This document shows positions 16,799 through 25,917 of a DNA stretch of 64,000 nucleotides, piece by piece (position 1 is the stretch's first letter; each line of letters starts with the position of its first letter). The position numbers and the translations under genes were made by a program. The DNA comes from Lachnotalea sp. AF33-28 (GTDB lineage: Bacteria; Bacillota; Clostridia; Lachnospirales; Lachnospiraceae), in assembly GCF_003477885.1 (NCBI RefSeq), contig NZ_QUEE01000008.1:1-64000 (forward strand), read 5' to 3'. Below the pieces are notes generated by a model. That model did not search any database and was not told where the DNA came from. It worked only from the letters and a program-made list of their open reading frames with translations.

Positions 16799-17536
16799 AT
16801 GGATGAAAAATATACAGCAAAGCCCCTGCAACTCGAGGGCGCTTCCAATGTGCGGGATCTGGGAGGATATCCCACTGCCAACGGACGCACCTGTTTCCGG
16901 CGTCTGCTTAGAGGGGATCATTTATCCGCGCTGACCATAAAGGACAAGGAATGTATTTATGATTACGGTGTGAGGTATGTGGTGGATCTGCGTTCCAGGA
17001 TGGAATGTGAGAGCCGTCCGGACGCATTGATCGGCTGGCGGGATGTTCAGTACTGCAGCATCCCGATGCTGGACCAGATCAATTCCAGCGATTTTCGCGG
17101 GCAGATTCCGGACAGCATGGGAGAGCTGTACATCAGCCTGCTGGAGGATTCCCGTGCTCAGCTTTCGGAGGTTATGCGGCGGATTCTTGAAGCTGGAGAT
17201 AAGGGCCTGCTGTTTCACTGTACTGCGGGAAAGGATCGGACAGGCGTGGTCGCCATGCTGATGCTGAAACTGGCCGGGGTGAGCGATGACGATGTTATAC
17301 GGGACTATCATGCCACGGAGCGGTACATGGCCGGTCAGGTAGGAGAACAGGTAGAACGGCTTAGGGCGGCCGGAGTGAAGGTCCCGGACCATGTGTTTGG
17401 TGCTAATCCCGCCGATATGCTTATGACGCTGGAGCATGTACGCCACACATATGGCAGTGCCGAACAATATTTGGGGACACTTGGGCTTAATGGGGAAGAA
17501 ATTGCCGAATTAAAGCAAAAACTGCATGAAAAATAG
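16799..17536 (+). CDS. Tyrosine/dual-specificity-like protein phosphatase
   Basis: 245-residue phosphatase of the bacterial PTP family (IphP/LipA-like). The signature loop HCTAGKDRTG contains the nucleophile C141 and its Arg; the N-terminal NVRDLGGY and RGDHLSAL motifs are typical of this family. These enzymes remove phosphate from phosphotyrosine or phosphoinositides. A frame opening 25 codons earlier is rejected because GAGG precedes the ATG at 16799. It is followed closely by the CofE-like gene. Confidence 0.85.
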   Translation: MDEKYTAKPLQLEGASNVRDLGGYPTANGRTCFRRLLRGDHLSALTIKDKECIYDYGVRYVVDLRSRMECESRPDALIGWRDVQYCSIPMLDQINSSDFRGQIPDSMGELYISLLEDSRAQLSEVMRRILEAGDKGLLFHCTAGKDRTGVVAMLMLKLAGVSDDDVIRDYHATERYMAGQVGEQVERLRAAGVKVPDHVFGANPADMLMTLEHVRHTYGSAEQYLGTLGLNGEEIAELKQKLHEK

Positions 17537-17691
17537 TGTATGAGGTCTTTTCGAGCGCGATTTTTTTTGCTATAATGAAGAGCGGTGCGTTTATCTCCGA
17601 ATTTCTCTGTCGGCGGATGGCGCAGCTAGATGATTATGATGCATGCTGGATTTATGTATTAGAGGAAGCGTGTGCGGAATGGAGATCGAAT

Positions 17692-18885
17692 ATGGAGAGA
17701 AGAGTAGGAACGATATCGAGAGGAATCCGCTGTCCAATCATCCGTGAGGGCGATGATCTGACGGCGATTGTTGTTGACAGTGTGCTGGAGGCCGCTGCAA
17801 GTGAAGGCTTTTCACTGCATGACCGTGATGTGATTGCGATGACAGAGTCCATCGTAGCCAGAGCACAGGGCAATTACGCGTCTGTGGACGCGATAGCTGC
17901 GGATGTGAAGCAGAAGCTTGGCGGCGGGACCATCGGCATCATATTTCCGATCCTGTCCAGAAACCGTTTTGCCATCTGTTTAAGAGGCATGGCTATGGGT
18001 GCTAAGAAGGTTGTGCTGATGTTAAGCTATCCGAGCGATGAGGTCGGCAACGAGCTGGTGTCTTTGGACCAGGTGGATGAAGCCGGCATCAATCCCTACA
18101 GCGATGTGCTGACTCTGGAACAATACAGGAAACTGTTCGGCGAAAACAAGCATCAGTTTACCGGTGTGGATTATGTGGCCTATTACGGCGATATCATCCG
18201 TGAGGCGGGTGCAGAGGTGGAGATCCTGTTTGCCAACAACCCCAGGACTATACTCAATTATACTAAAAACGTGATTAACTGTGACATACATACCCGTGCG
18301 AGGACCAAGCGGATTCTGCGTGAAGCCGGAGCCGAAAAGGTGTACGGCATGGATGAGATTTTAAATGCTTCTGTGGATGGCAGCGGCTATAACGAAAAAT
18401 ACGGACTGCTGGGTTCCAATAAGTCTACGGAAGATAAGATCAAACTGTTTCCGAGAGACTGTTTCGGTCTGGTGGAGGACATCCAGAAGGAGGTTTTGTC
18501 CAGAACAGGAAAGCATGTGGAGGTTATGGTATACGGTGACGGCGCCTTTAAGGATCCCAAGGGAAAGATCTGGGAGCTGGCGGACCCGATCGTATCTCCG
18601 GCCTTTACAGAAGGCCTGATCGGTACACCCAATGAGATGAAGCTGAAATATCTGGCAGACAACGATTTTAAGGATCTGTCCGGTGAGGCGTTAAAGGAAG
18701 CGATCTCCAGAAAAATCCGGGAGAAGGACGGCAGCCTGGTGGGCAATATGGCTTCCCAGGGAACTACACCCAGACAGCTGACCGATCTAATCGGATCCCT
18801 CTGTGACCTGACCAGCGGATCGGGCGACAAGGGTACGCCCATCGTCCTGGTACAGGGATATTTCGACAACTATACGGATAACTAA
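17692..18885 (+). CDS. CofE-like F420-0:L-glutamate ligase family protein
   Basis: 397-residue protein. The N-terminal half matches the coenzyme F420-0:gamma-glutamyl ligase fold (PIIREGDDL, HDRDVIAMTESIVARAQGNYASVDAIAADV, GTIGIIFPILSRNRFAICLRG), and the C-terminal half is a longer extension characteristic of clostridial members. No other F420 biosynthesis gene is in the window, and Lachnospiraceae are not known for F420 use, so it may ligate Glu to another acceptor. A TATAAT lies at 17571, ahead of a longer open frame; GGAG before the ATG at 17692 sets the start. A strong hairpin follows. Confidence 0.75.
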   Translation: MERRVGTISRGIRCPIIREGDDLTAIVVDSVLEAAASEGFSLHDRDVIAMTESIVARAQGNYASVDAIAADVKQKLGGGTIGIIFPILSRNRFAICLRGMAMGAKKVVLMLSYPSDEVGNELVSLDQVDEAGINPYSDVLTLEQYRKLFGENKHQFTGVDYVAYYGDIIREAGAEVEILFANNPRTILNYTKNVINCDIHTRARTKRILREAGAEKVYGMDEILNASVDGSGYNEKYGLLGSNKSTEDKIKLFPRDCFGLVEDIQKEVLSRTGKHVEVMVYGDGAFKDPKGKIWELADPIVSPAFTEGLIGTPNEMKLKYLADNDFKDLSGEALKEAISRKIREKDGSLVGNMASQGTTPRQLTDLIGSLCDLTSGSGDKGTPIVLVQGYFDNYTDN

Positions 18886-18927
18886 GAATGCAGGGTAACA
18901 AGTGGTTACTCTTTACGGTTACCGATA

Positions 18928-18982
18928 CATAAGACAGAAGAGAGCGCGTTCCAATGAGGAACATGCTCTCTTCTGTCTTATG
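18928..18982. repeat. Long-stem hairpin element, copy D (core lost)
   Basis: Perfect 18-bp arms (18928-18945 and 18965-18982) around a short inner hairpin GTTCC-aatga-GGAAC. The inner core of copies A-C is missing, but the flanks are family-like: TTACGGTTACCGATA before it, and GCGGGAAGTTTACGG after it, matching GCGGGAAGTCTACGG after copy B. It lies between convergent genes and may act as a bidirectional terminator. Confidence 0.7.
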
Positions 18983-19018
18983 CGGGAAGTTTACGGATCC
19001 TTGGGTTTTACGGTATCT

Positions 19019-20440
19019 TTATTGCAGCAATTTAAGCATGCCCAGAATATATATGATCAGCGCCTTGCGCATCCGCTCTGTGCTGATCGCCTCGTCGGGC
19101 TGGTGATAATCACCGTGTCCCGGGAGAAACAGGCCGGCCGGCGCGGGCGGCAGAGGCATGCCGGTGCCAAAGGCGAATGAATTGGGCAGCTTTCTGGCAT
19201 AGGTGCCGCCGCTCATGACAAACGGTTTGGCGTCCGTTCCCATATAATCGTTATAGGCTTCGGTCAGCAGACGGATCTCGGGACGGTCCGGATCAAAGTA
19301 ACTTGCCGGCCGGAGTCTGGTCACCTCAAGCTGAAAACCGCGGCGTTTCGCTGCGGCGGTTGAGAGTCCGGCAAAATCCACCTCATTTTTGGTGACCGGA
19401 AATTGGGAGGTAAAGGTGAGGCAAAGATGGCCCTCTTTCAGCTCTCCAATGGTGCAGGCCAGAGTGCTTGGCCCTGACAGCTCATCCTCACAGCTGATAT
19501 CCAGTACTGTACCGCTGTAATGCGTGTTTATGTCTCTGCACAGCGAGAACAGGCCGTCATCTCGGCTGTTTAGCAAGCCGCAGTCATGTACAGCGGTCAG
19601 AAGAAGCTGCATGGCATTTTTGCTCCCAAAAGGGTTTGCTGCGGATTTCAAGACGCCTTTCGCTGTCAGCCGGATCTGCTTCCTGTCATCTGACGAACAT
19701 TCTTCCACTGCCACCTCTTTCGGGAGGGATGGCAGCGTCTTGCGGATCCGTGGAGAGTCCGCCAGCACCAGCACAGCCTCATCCGGTATCATATAGGAAA
19801 TTTTTGTTGTATAAAAATCAATCACATCCTCTGAAAAACGCGCTTCACTGGTGAGTGTTCCGTTAAAGCTCCCGCGTTCGCCGCAGCAGACGGGGAATCC
19901 GCTGTCGGGTACCAGCGACAGGTTAGGACAGGGATAGTGTTTGGTAAAATAATCCAGATCGTACATGCCCTGTTCCTCACAGGTGCCCAGATACAGCTTT
20001 AAGTTTTGCCTGACAGGAATCTGAAATTCCTTTAAGAACCGCAGCACATACAGGCCGATCACAGCGGAGCTTTTGTTGTCCTGTACGCCTCTGCCGATCA
20101 CATAGCCGTCCTTTTCCACCGCGTTGTAAGGCTCATAGACCCATCCGTCCCCTTCCTCCACTACATCCAGATGTGCCCAGATTCCTACATCCTCCTTGAG
20201 ACTGTTAAGCAGGATGCAGCCCACATAATTGTCGTAATTAATGGTCTCAAAGCCATATTCCTTACCCATGAGCAGCATCTCATCCAGCACATCACGGCAT
20301 CCTCTGCCATAAGGCGGACAGCTGCAGTTTTCCAGTTCCGCCACACTTTTGATATTGGCGATCCGTATCAGATCACGGACCAGATCCGGCATCTGACGCT
20401 TCACCCACTGTTCCACAAACTCTTTTGTGATAGTTTCCAT
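19019..20440 (-). CDS. M20 family dipeptidase, PepV/Sapep-like
   Basis: Cytosolic zinc dipeptidase-like protein of 473 residues. Metal and catalytic motifs are intact: HLDVV, RGVQDNKS, the Glu pair in TCEEQG, the Asp in PDSGFP and the C-terminal His in DYHQPDE. The lid domain lies between about residues 190 and 370. It is a paralogue of the gene at 24.4 kb (shared DSGFPVC.GE, GGTYARKLP.AFA.G, HQPDE). GAGGTGG precedes the ATG at 20440. It is transcribed towards a hairpin and preceded by another long hairpin. Confidence 0.88.
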   Translation of the reverse strand: METITKEFVEQWVKRQMPDLVRDLIRIANIKSVAELENCSCPPYGRGCRDVLDEMLLMGKEYGFETINYDNYVGCILLNSLKEDVGIWAHLDVVEEGDGWVYEPYNAVEKDGYVIGRGVQDNKSSAVIGLYVLRFLKEFQIPVRQNLKLYLGTCEEQGMYDLDYFTKHYPCPNLSLVPDSGFPVCCGERGSFNGTLTSEARFSEDVIDFYTTKISYMIPDEAVLVLADSPRIRKTLPSLPKEVAVEECSSDDRKQIRLTAKGVLKSAANPFGSKNAMQLLLTAVHDCGLLNSRDDGLFSLCRDINTHYSGTVLDISCEDELSGPSTLACTIGELKEGHLCLTFTSQFPVTKNEVDFAGLSTAAAKRRGFQLEVTRLRPASYFDPDRPEIRLLTEAYNDYMGTDAKPFVMSGGTYARKLPNSFAFGTGMPLPPAPAGLFLPGHGDYHQPDEAISTERMRKALIIYILGMLKLLQ

Positions 20441-20550
20441 AAAATGCTCCACCTCTTTGTATAAACGTTGTTATTTCAATTGTAACGAAAGCCTCTCCAT
20501 GTTTCTTCCAGAGAATGAAGAGAATTTATGCAATATTGACCATAATAAAG

Positions 20551-20649
20551 GTAACAGTTCAGACGGCGGGAAAAATAGTGCAAAAGCAGGCGTTGAGCTT
20601 GCTCATAAGACTGTTTTTGCACTATTTTTCCCGCCGTCTGAACTGTTAC
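20551..20649. repeat. Long-stem hairpin, copy E (35-bp perfect stem)
   Basis: Arms 20551-20585 and 20615-20649 are perfectly complementary over 35 bp, extendable to 39 bp with one G-T pair. The loop holds a small TGAGC-tt-GCTCA hairpin. The outer tip GTAACAGTTCAG resembles the GTAACTGTTCAG at 6.4 kb. It lies between the AraC stop and the M20 start on the same strand, where it could terminate the AraC transcript. Confidence 0.85.
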
Positions 20650-20668
20650 TAATAAAGACAATGATCCC

Positions 20669-21598
20669 TTAGAGGGAGAAAATCTCCGACGTGCCTTCCG
20701 TATCCAGGGAGAGGATGGAATTATAATCCCGGGCCTGTGCGTGCTCCTTTTTCCACTGTGAAGGAGAGGCGGAAAATAGCTGGCGGAAAGTGCGGTTAAA
20801 GCTGGAGAGAGTAGCAAATCCGCAGTTTTTGGCGATTTCTCCGACGGGAGCATGATCGGTAAGAAGCTGCCGGCAGGCGGCGTGTATACGCGTGTGATTG
20901 ATGTATTCCAGCGGGCCGGTTCCCATCACCGCGTGAAAAAGTCTGCGGAAATGCGTGGGGCTGATATGGCACATTTCAGCAAGAGCAGGTATATCCAGCT
21001 TGTCTCCATAGCAGGAGGAGATATGCTGGATAGCCGGAAAGACCGTCAGAACTTTATGAGAGGAATGCATTTCCTCCAAAGTGAGCGCAGGTGCCAGACG
21101 TAAGAACTGCACCAGAAAGACGAGCAGATCTCCACGGATCAGGTCCCGGTATCTGACCTGCTTTTCGTGAAATTCTCGGAAACACGAGTGAATCGAATCC
21201 GCCAGAAGAGGATTGCTTAAGGAGGCAATCACCGGACAAAAAGACTCTGACATCGCAAACAGCCTGGAATCCTCAGTCAGTTCCGCCGCATAATGGCCGG
21301 GAAAGAGCCGACCCGGATCAAAATAGAAGAATTCCCACCGGCTCTGCGTTCCTTTTTCGCTTTGCAGCGTGTGCGCCGTATATCCGGGCAGTATGAGCAG
21401 ATCGCCCTCATGATAGGGAAAAGAACCCAGGAAGGTGTGCACGGTTCCCGAGCCGGTGTTGCAGCGGCCGATTTCCATGCAGTTATGGAAATGATAAACG
21501 GCAGGCGCCTCCTCCGTGACGGTCCAGTTGCTCCCAATAAAAGCGATTACCGGAAATTCAATAGGCAGATTGTAGTGACGGTATTGCAGCGCGTTCAT
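20669..21598 (-). CDS. AraC family transcriptional regulator
   Basis: 309-residue regulator with an N-terminal cupin sensor (YHFHNCMEIGRCNTGSGTVH, LLILPGYTAHTLQSE) and a C-terminal double HTH (DIPALAEMCHISPTHFRRLFH, PVGEIAKNCGFATLSSFNRTFRQLFSASPSQWKKE). AAGGAGG precedes the ATG at 21598. It is a paralogue of the AraC gene at 22.2 kb; the two flank a small acetyltransferase gene and all three run towards the M20 peptidase. It may regulate the peptidase and URO-D genes. Confidence 0.9.
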   Translation of the reverse strand: MNALQYRHYNLPIEFPVIAFIGSNWTVTEEAPAVYHFHNCMEIGRCNTGSGTVHTFLGSFPYHEGDLLILPGYTAHTLQSEKGTQSRWEFFYFDPGRLFPGHYAAELTEDSRLFAMSESFCPVIASLSNPLLADSIHSCFREFHEKQVRYRDLIRGDLLVFLVQFLRLAPALTLEEMHSSHKVLTVFPAIQHISSCYGDKLDIPALAEMCHISPTHFRRLFHAVMGTGPLEYINHTRIHAACRQLLTDHAPVGEIAKNCGFATLSSFNRTFRQLFSASPSQWKKEHAQARDYNSILSLDTEGTSEIFSL

Positions 21599-21656
21599 AC
21601 ACTCGCACCTCCTTAACCAAATTGAAATTTTCAACTCCCCTGCAAATGGAAAACTG

Positions 21657-22217
21657 TTACTGCAAACCCTTAATCACCTTCCACTCATCTTCTAAAATAG
21701 CCATTAAAATATCATCTGCATATTCATCACCGTCCATTACGGAGTCCCTTAAAATTCCCTCTCTTTTAAAACCGGCTTTTAAATATACTTTTTCTGCCCG
21801 CGGATTAAATGAATATACATCTAATTCCAAACGATGTAACTTTAATTCCTCAAATGCAAAATCACGAGTAACCTCAGTTGCCCAAGTGCCAATTCCGTAA
21901 CCTCGTTCTGTCGAATGAAAAATTCCTATGCGAAAATTCGCGCATCGTAAATCCCAGTCTATTTCAGTTATTACACTTTCGCCTATAATTCTACCATCGA
22001 AAGATATAATCAAAAAGAAGTATCGGTTATCATCCTCAAGAGATTTAAAAAAAAAAGAGTTCACTTCTTCTTTGGTAAATACTTCTTTACAACCGGTTAA
22101 CCGTGCTGCTTCCTTATCAAGAGGACAGTAATTTTGTTCGTAATAATTATTCATATCTTCCGCTTGTGCTAATCGTATGGTAAATCCATCTTTTTTCCAA
22201 CTAGGATTTTTATTCAT
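21657..22217 (-). CDS. GNAT family N-acetyltransferase
   Basis: 186-residue acetyl-CoA-dependent transferase of the RimJ/RimL-like group (RIGIFHSTERGYGIGTWATEVTRDFAFEELKLHRLELDVYSFNPRAEKVYLKAGFKREG). GGAGG lies before the ATG at 22217; the longer frame upstream overlaps the AraC gene and is rejected. The gene is markedly more AT-rich than its neighbours, with codon use to match, and sits between two AraC paralogues, which suggests acquisition by transfer. Acceptor substrate unknown. Confidence 0.85.
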   Translation of the reverse strand: MNKNPSWKKDGFTIRLAQAEDMNNYYEQNYCPLDKEAARLTGCKEVFTKEEVNSFFFKSLEDDNRYFFLIISFDGRIIGESVITEIDWDLRCANFRIGIFHSTERGYGIGTWATEVTRDFAFEELKLHRLELDVYSFNPRAEKVYLKAGFKREGILRDSVMDGDEYADDILMAILEDEWKVIKGLQ

Positions 22218-22240
22218 TATAAATTCCTCCACAAATTTTT

Positions 22241-23176
22241 TCAGACTGTAAACAGTGAATGCTTCAGGTCCTTTTTCTGCACGGAACGTTTGGCATTGCG
22301 CCACTGCCTTGGAGTCCGGTGATACTGTTCCAGAAATGAACGGTTAAAATTAGACACGGATGCGAAGCCGGATTCCAGAGAGATATCCAGAATGCTTTTT
22401 TCCGTGCTGTACAGCAGATCGCAGGCATGCTGCAGCCGCACCATGCGAAGATAGGATGCGGGTGTCTGCCGAAACAGCGTTTGAAAGCTGCGGCTGAAGG
22501 CAGAAGGCGTCATGCCGCACATCTGTGCCAGATCCCGAACTAAAATCCGGCCCGCGTAATTCTGGCCGATGTACTGAATGGCTGGAAAAAGGGAGGAGCG
22601 CCGGTAATACCCGGTGGTATCCTCCTGTGATCCCGGCGAAAGGATGCGTCCCATCTGTATCAGAAACATCTGCAGAAGTCCGCGCACGGCATAGGTATAA
22701 CCGGAGGATGCGTTCTTTGCTTCGGTCAGCACATTTTGCAGGATCGACCAGATTTCAGGGCAGTCGCCGCCATGAAATATATTTTCATAATCCATATATT
22801 TATACCATAGCATTTCCGGAGGAAACTGTTCCGGATACAGCTCCTTTAATAGCAGCTCGGGTATGAAATACAGATATTCACAGTCTGCGCCCTCACCGCA
22901 GCCCGCTTCCTGCTGCGTGATGTGCATGGCGTAAGGCGGAATGATACACAGATCACCGGCCTGAAAGGTCATGCGCCGCTGCTCTACATAGAGCGTCTGG
23001 CTGCCGCTTCGGCAGATGCCGATCTCCATACAGTTGTGAAAATGCAGGAAAGACAGAGTGGGTGAGGGCTTGGGAAAGGTAAACTGCCCGTCAAGCAGCG
23101 CAATAAACGGAAAGGATTCGTCAAAACGGTATTCACGAAATTCAAGTTCCACGGGAACCCCCTGATAAAGAAACAT
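22241..23176 (-). CDS. AraC family transcriptional regulator
   Basis: 311-residue regulator with N-terminal cupin sensor (FLHFHNCMEIGICRSGSQTLYVEQR, LCIIPPYAMHITQQE) and C-terminal double HTH (RDLAQMCGMTPSAFSRSFQTLF, LDISLESGFASVSNFNRSFLEQYHRTPRQWR). GGAGG at 23184-23188 precedes the ATG at 23176, so a longer frame is rejected. It is divergent from the URO-D/M20/URO-D operon and is the best candidate for its regulator. Confidence 0.9.
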   Translation of the reverse strand: MFLYQGVPVELEFREYRFDESFPFIALLDGQFTFPKPSPTLSFLHFHNCMEIGICRSGSQTLYVEQRRMTFQAGDLCIIPPYAMHITQQEAGCGEGADCEYLYFIPELLLKELYPEQFPPEMLWYKYMDYENIFHGGDCPEIWSILQNVLTEAKNASSGYTYAVRGLLQMFLIQMGRILSPGSQEDTTGYYRRSSLFPAIQYIGQNYAGRILVRDLAQMCGMTPSAFSRSFQTLFRQTPASYLRMVRLQHACDLLYSTEKSILDISLESGFASVSNFNRSFLEQYHRTPRQWRNAKRSVQKKDLKHSLFTV

Positions 23177-23201
23177 AGACTGCCTCCAAAACATTTGATG
23201 C

Positions 23202-23351
23202 ATTTCATCCATGAAATATAGTTTAACACCGATGGACGAAAGGAGCAAGCAGAGGATGTTCGTTTTTGCATAATTTTATAGGACTTTTTAGGAAGAAATA
23301 AAGCGGCAGGCCGGGGTATAATTATAACAGTTTCAGGAGAGCCGGGCTCTC
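23202..23351. promoter_or_regulatory. Divergent control region between AraC and the URO-D operon
   Basis: Contains the palindrome ATTTCAT-cc-ATGAAAT (23202-23217), a TATAAT at 23317-23322 facing the operon with no recognisable -35, and a perfect GAGAGCC-g-GGCTCTC hairpin (23337-23351) in the leader. A -10 without a -35 fits activation by the adjacent AraC protein (inference). Confidence 0.4.
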
Positions 23352-23384
23352 TTTCTAAGGAGCAGGAGGAGGCGGTAAAAAACT

Positions 23385-24404
23385 GTGGATAAGAAAGAAA
23401 ATCTGCTTAAGGCGCTGAACGGCCAGCCCCACGACCATATACCGGTCAGCTTTTGGCAGCATCTTCTGCCAGAGGACCTGCATGGCATTCGGTGCGTGGA
23501 CAGCCATGTGGAGTTCTATCGACGGACGGATTTGGATTTTATAAAGATCATGCACGACGGTCTGACGGCGCCTGTCACGCTGCGGCCATCCGGCCTTGAG
23601 GAGCTGCTGGCGTACAGGCCCGGCAGAGAGAGTAATCCCTATAACAGCGAATACCTAAAACGCGCGGCGGCTGTCAATGACAGGCTGGCATCGGAGGTCT
23701 ATACTTACTGTAATATATTTACCCCGATTACGCTCCTCCGCCGTGTCGGCGATAACAGGCTCCGCGCCTGGATCAGGCAGGATAAGCAGGCCGTAATCGA
23801 TATTCTAAACCGCATGGGAGAGGATATCGCGTGGCTATCGGAGCAGATGGTGCGTCGGGCGGGCTGTCTGGGATGCTTTCTGGCGTTTCAGGGGGCGGAA
23901 TCCCGCGAAGCTGCGGCAGGCTGTCCGGAGCCGGAGACTGCCGCAGGTTATGTCCTGTTTACGCCGGAGGAGTATGAGGAGATTGCCGGACCGTCCGATC
24001 AGATGGTGCTTGAGGCGGCCAATGAGGCGTCGGACTGCAATATACTTCATTTCTGCGGATGGAATCAGGTAAAAAACCATATGCAGGTATGGAAGGACTA
24101 TCCGGGGCGCGTCCTCAACTGGGCCACCTGTGTGGAAGAGCTTACCCTGGAAGATGGCAGGGAATATTTCGGCGGCCGCATCGTGATGGGCGGCTTTGAC
24201 AACCGCAGAGGCCGGCTGCTCTACAGCGCCGGCAGAGAAGCAGTGGAAGCGGAGACCAGGAGGCTGGTGGATGTCTACCGGGCCAGATATAAAACGAATG
24301 ACGGGCTGATGATCGGCGCGGACTGTTCATTTTTGACTGATTTTGAAACGGAGAGATTCAACTGGGTCACAGAAGCGCTGAAAAAGTACGAACATTTGGG
24401 ATGA
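23385..24404 (+). CDS. URO-D fold protein with methyltransferase-type zinc motif
   Basis: 339 residues in the uroporphyrinogen decarboxylase superfamily. It is not HemE: the heme enzyme's N-terminal RQAGR arginine region is replaced by SFWQHL. H222 and C224 in LHFCGW, and C314 in GADCSF, match the His-x-Cys...Cys zinc triad of MtaA/MtbA-like methyltransferases in this superfamily. A methyl-group or thiol substrate is therefore likely. GTG start with AGGAGG upstream. It shares an operon with the M20 dipeptidase and a second URO-D paralogue; no corrinoid protein gene is present nearby. Confidence 0.75.
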   Translation: MDKKENLLKALNGQPHDHIPVSFWQHLLPEDLHGIRCVDSHVEFYRRTDLDFIKIMHDGLTAPVTLRPSGLEELLAYRPGRESNPYNSEYLKRAAAVNDRLASEVYTYCNIFTPITLLRRVGDNRLRAWIRQDKQAVIDILNRMGEDIAWLSEQMVRRAGCLGCFLAFQGAESREAAAGCPEPETAAGYVLFTPEEYEEIAGPSDQMVLEAANEASDCNILHFCGWNQVKNHMQVWKDYPGRVLNWATCVEELTLEDGREYFGGRIVMGGFDNRRGRLLYSAGREAVEAETRRLVDVYRARYKTNDGLMIGADCSFLTDFETERFNWVTEALKKYEHLG

Positions 24405-24425
24405 CAGCAAAGGAGGCTGTAAGCG

Positions 24426-25868
24426 ATGGATCAGGTATTATTTGACAGAATAAGCCAGTGGATGGATGCGCATGCCGATGAGATGGCGCAGGATATCGTG
24501 AGGCTGGTGAGAATTCCCAGCGTATCCGATCCGGACTCCGACAGTAAACCGTTCGGACCGGGCTGCCGGGCCGCGCTGGAAGAGATGCTTAAAATCGGTG
24601 AGGAGTACGGATTTAAGACAAAAAATTATGAGAACTATGTGGGAGCGCTCTGGCTGGAAGACGGTCCCATGGAGAATACCATCGGGATGTGGAACCATCT
24701 GGACGTAGTGCCGGTGGGAGACAACTGGGAATATCCCCCCTTTGAAGGTGTGATCAAAGACGGATATATCATTGGCAGAGGTGCACAGGATAATAAGGGG
24801 CCAGCGGTGGGCATGCTCTATCTCATGCGCTGTTTAAAGGAGCTGAACATACCGATGAAGCACCGTCTCTGTCTGTTCGTGGGCTGCGATGAGGAGCGGG
24901 GGATGTCAGATCTGGAATATTACTGCGCGCATTACGATACGCCGGCCATGTCCATGATTGCCGACAGCGGATTCCCCGTCTGCTATGGAGAAAAAGGCAT
25001 CCTGGAAGGCAGGATGGTTTCACTGAAACCCTTAAGCAGGGATGTGGTGGAGCTTACAGGCGGCACTGCTGGCAATATCATACCGGACAAGGCTGTGATC
25101 GTGCTAAAGGGAGAAGGCTCTGCCCAGAGAGCGAAAGCGCTGCCGGAAGGATTTGAGGTACATACAGAGGACGGTCTGACCACGATAACTGCTCACGGGA
25201 TATCGGCCCACAGCGCCTTCCCGGAAGGAAGCCTGAATGCGATACAGCGTCTCATAACTGGGCTGCTGTCAGAAAAGGTTTTAAGCGAAGAGGACAGCCG
25301 TATCCTGCAGGCGTTTGCAGAGGCGAATCAGGACTATTACGGCGGGGCCATTGGAATATCCTATGAAGATGAGGTATCCGGAAAGCTGACCTGTGCGGGG
25401 ACCGTGCTCGGCCTGAAGGAAGGATATGTGCAGCTTACCTTTAATATCCGCTATCCCGTTACGGACAGTGAAGAGCAGATTGAGGCAGGGCTTAAACTGT
25501 TCTGCGGCAGCCGCGGATGCCGGTGGGAACGTACCGGGGGAAGCGGCCCGAGCTATTTTCCGAAGGAACATCCGGCCGTGGAGCTGTTGACGGGAGTTTA
25601 TAATGAAATCATGGGATTGGAGACGAAGCCCTTTGTGATGGGCGGCGGGACCTATGCGAGAAAGCTGCCCAGTGCATTCGCATATGGCGTGGGCGGCATG
25701 CCAAAGACGGAAGAAGAGAAGAACTGCCGTCTGTTTCAGCCGCAGCACGGAAGCGCCCACCAGCCCGATGAGGGATTGAACATTGCTTCGTTAGTGAGGG
25801 CATTAAAAATATACACCATGGGCATGGCTGCGCTGAACGATACGGACATAAACTGGCGGGAACCTTAA
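24426..25868 (+). CDS. M20 family dipeptidase, PepV/Sapep-like
   Basis: 480-residue zinc dipeptidase-like protein. Intact motifs: NHLDVVP, RGAQDNKG, the Glu pair in CDEERG, ADSGFP, and the C-terminal His in SAHQPDEG. It has GGGTYARKLPSAFAYG in common with the paralogue at 19.0 kb. AAAGGAGG lies upstream of the ATG. It sits between two URO-D paralogues with gaps of 21 and about 50 bp, so the three genes form one transcription unit. A role in releasing or breaking a dipeptide-like compound handled by the URO-D proteins is a guess from context. Confidence 0.88.
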   Translation: MDQVLFDRISQWMDAHADEMAQDIVRLVRIPSVSDPDSDSKPFGPGCRAALEEMLKIGEEYGFKTKNYENYVGALWLEDGPMENTIGMWNHLDVVPVGDNWEYPPFEGVIKDGYIIGRGAQDNKGPAVGMLYLMRCLKELNIPMKHRLCLFVGCDEERGMSDLEYYCAHYDTPAMSMIADSGFPVCYGEKGILEGRMVSLKPLSRDVVELTGGTAGNIIPDKAVIVLKGEGSAQRAKALPEGFEVHTEDGLTTITAHGISAHSAFPEGSLNAIQRLITGLLSEKVLSEEDSRILQAFAEANQDYYGGAIGISYEDEVSGKLTCAGTVLGLKEGYVQLTFNIRYPVTDSEEQIEAGLKLFCGSRGCRWERTGGSGPSYFPKEHPAVELLTGVYNEIMGLETKPFVMGGGTYARKLPSAFAYGVGGMPKTEEEKNCRLFQPQHGSAHQPDEGLNIASLVRALKIYTMGMAALNDTDINWREP

Positions 25869-25917
25869 GGATTCTGCCGGGGATGCAATATAAACAATGA
25901 AAGAGGAGAATATAAGA

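Noticed and set aside
23385..24404. Heme biosynthesis uroporphyrinogen decarboxylase (HemE)
   Set aside because: The conserved N-terminal arginine motif is absent and zinc-type HxC...C residues are present, so only the fold name is used. The same applies to the paralogue at 25.9 kb.
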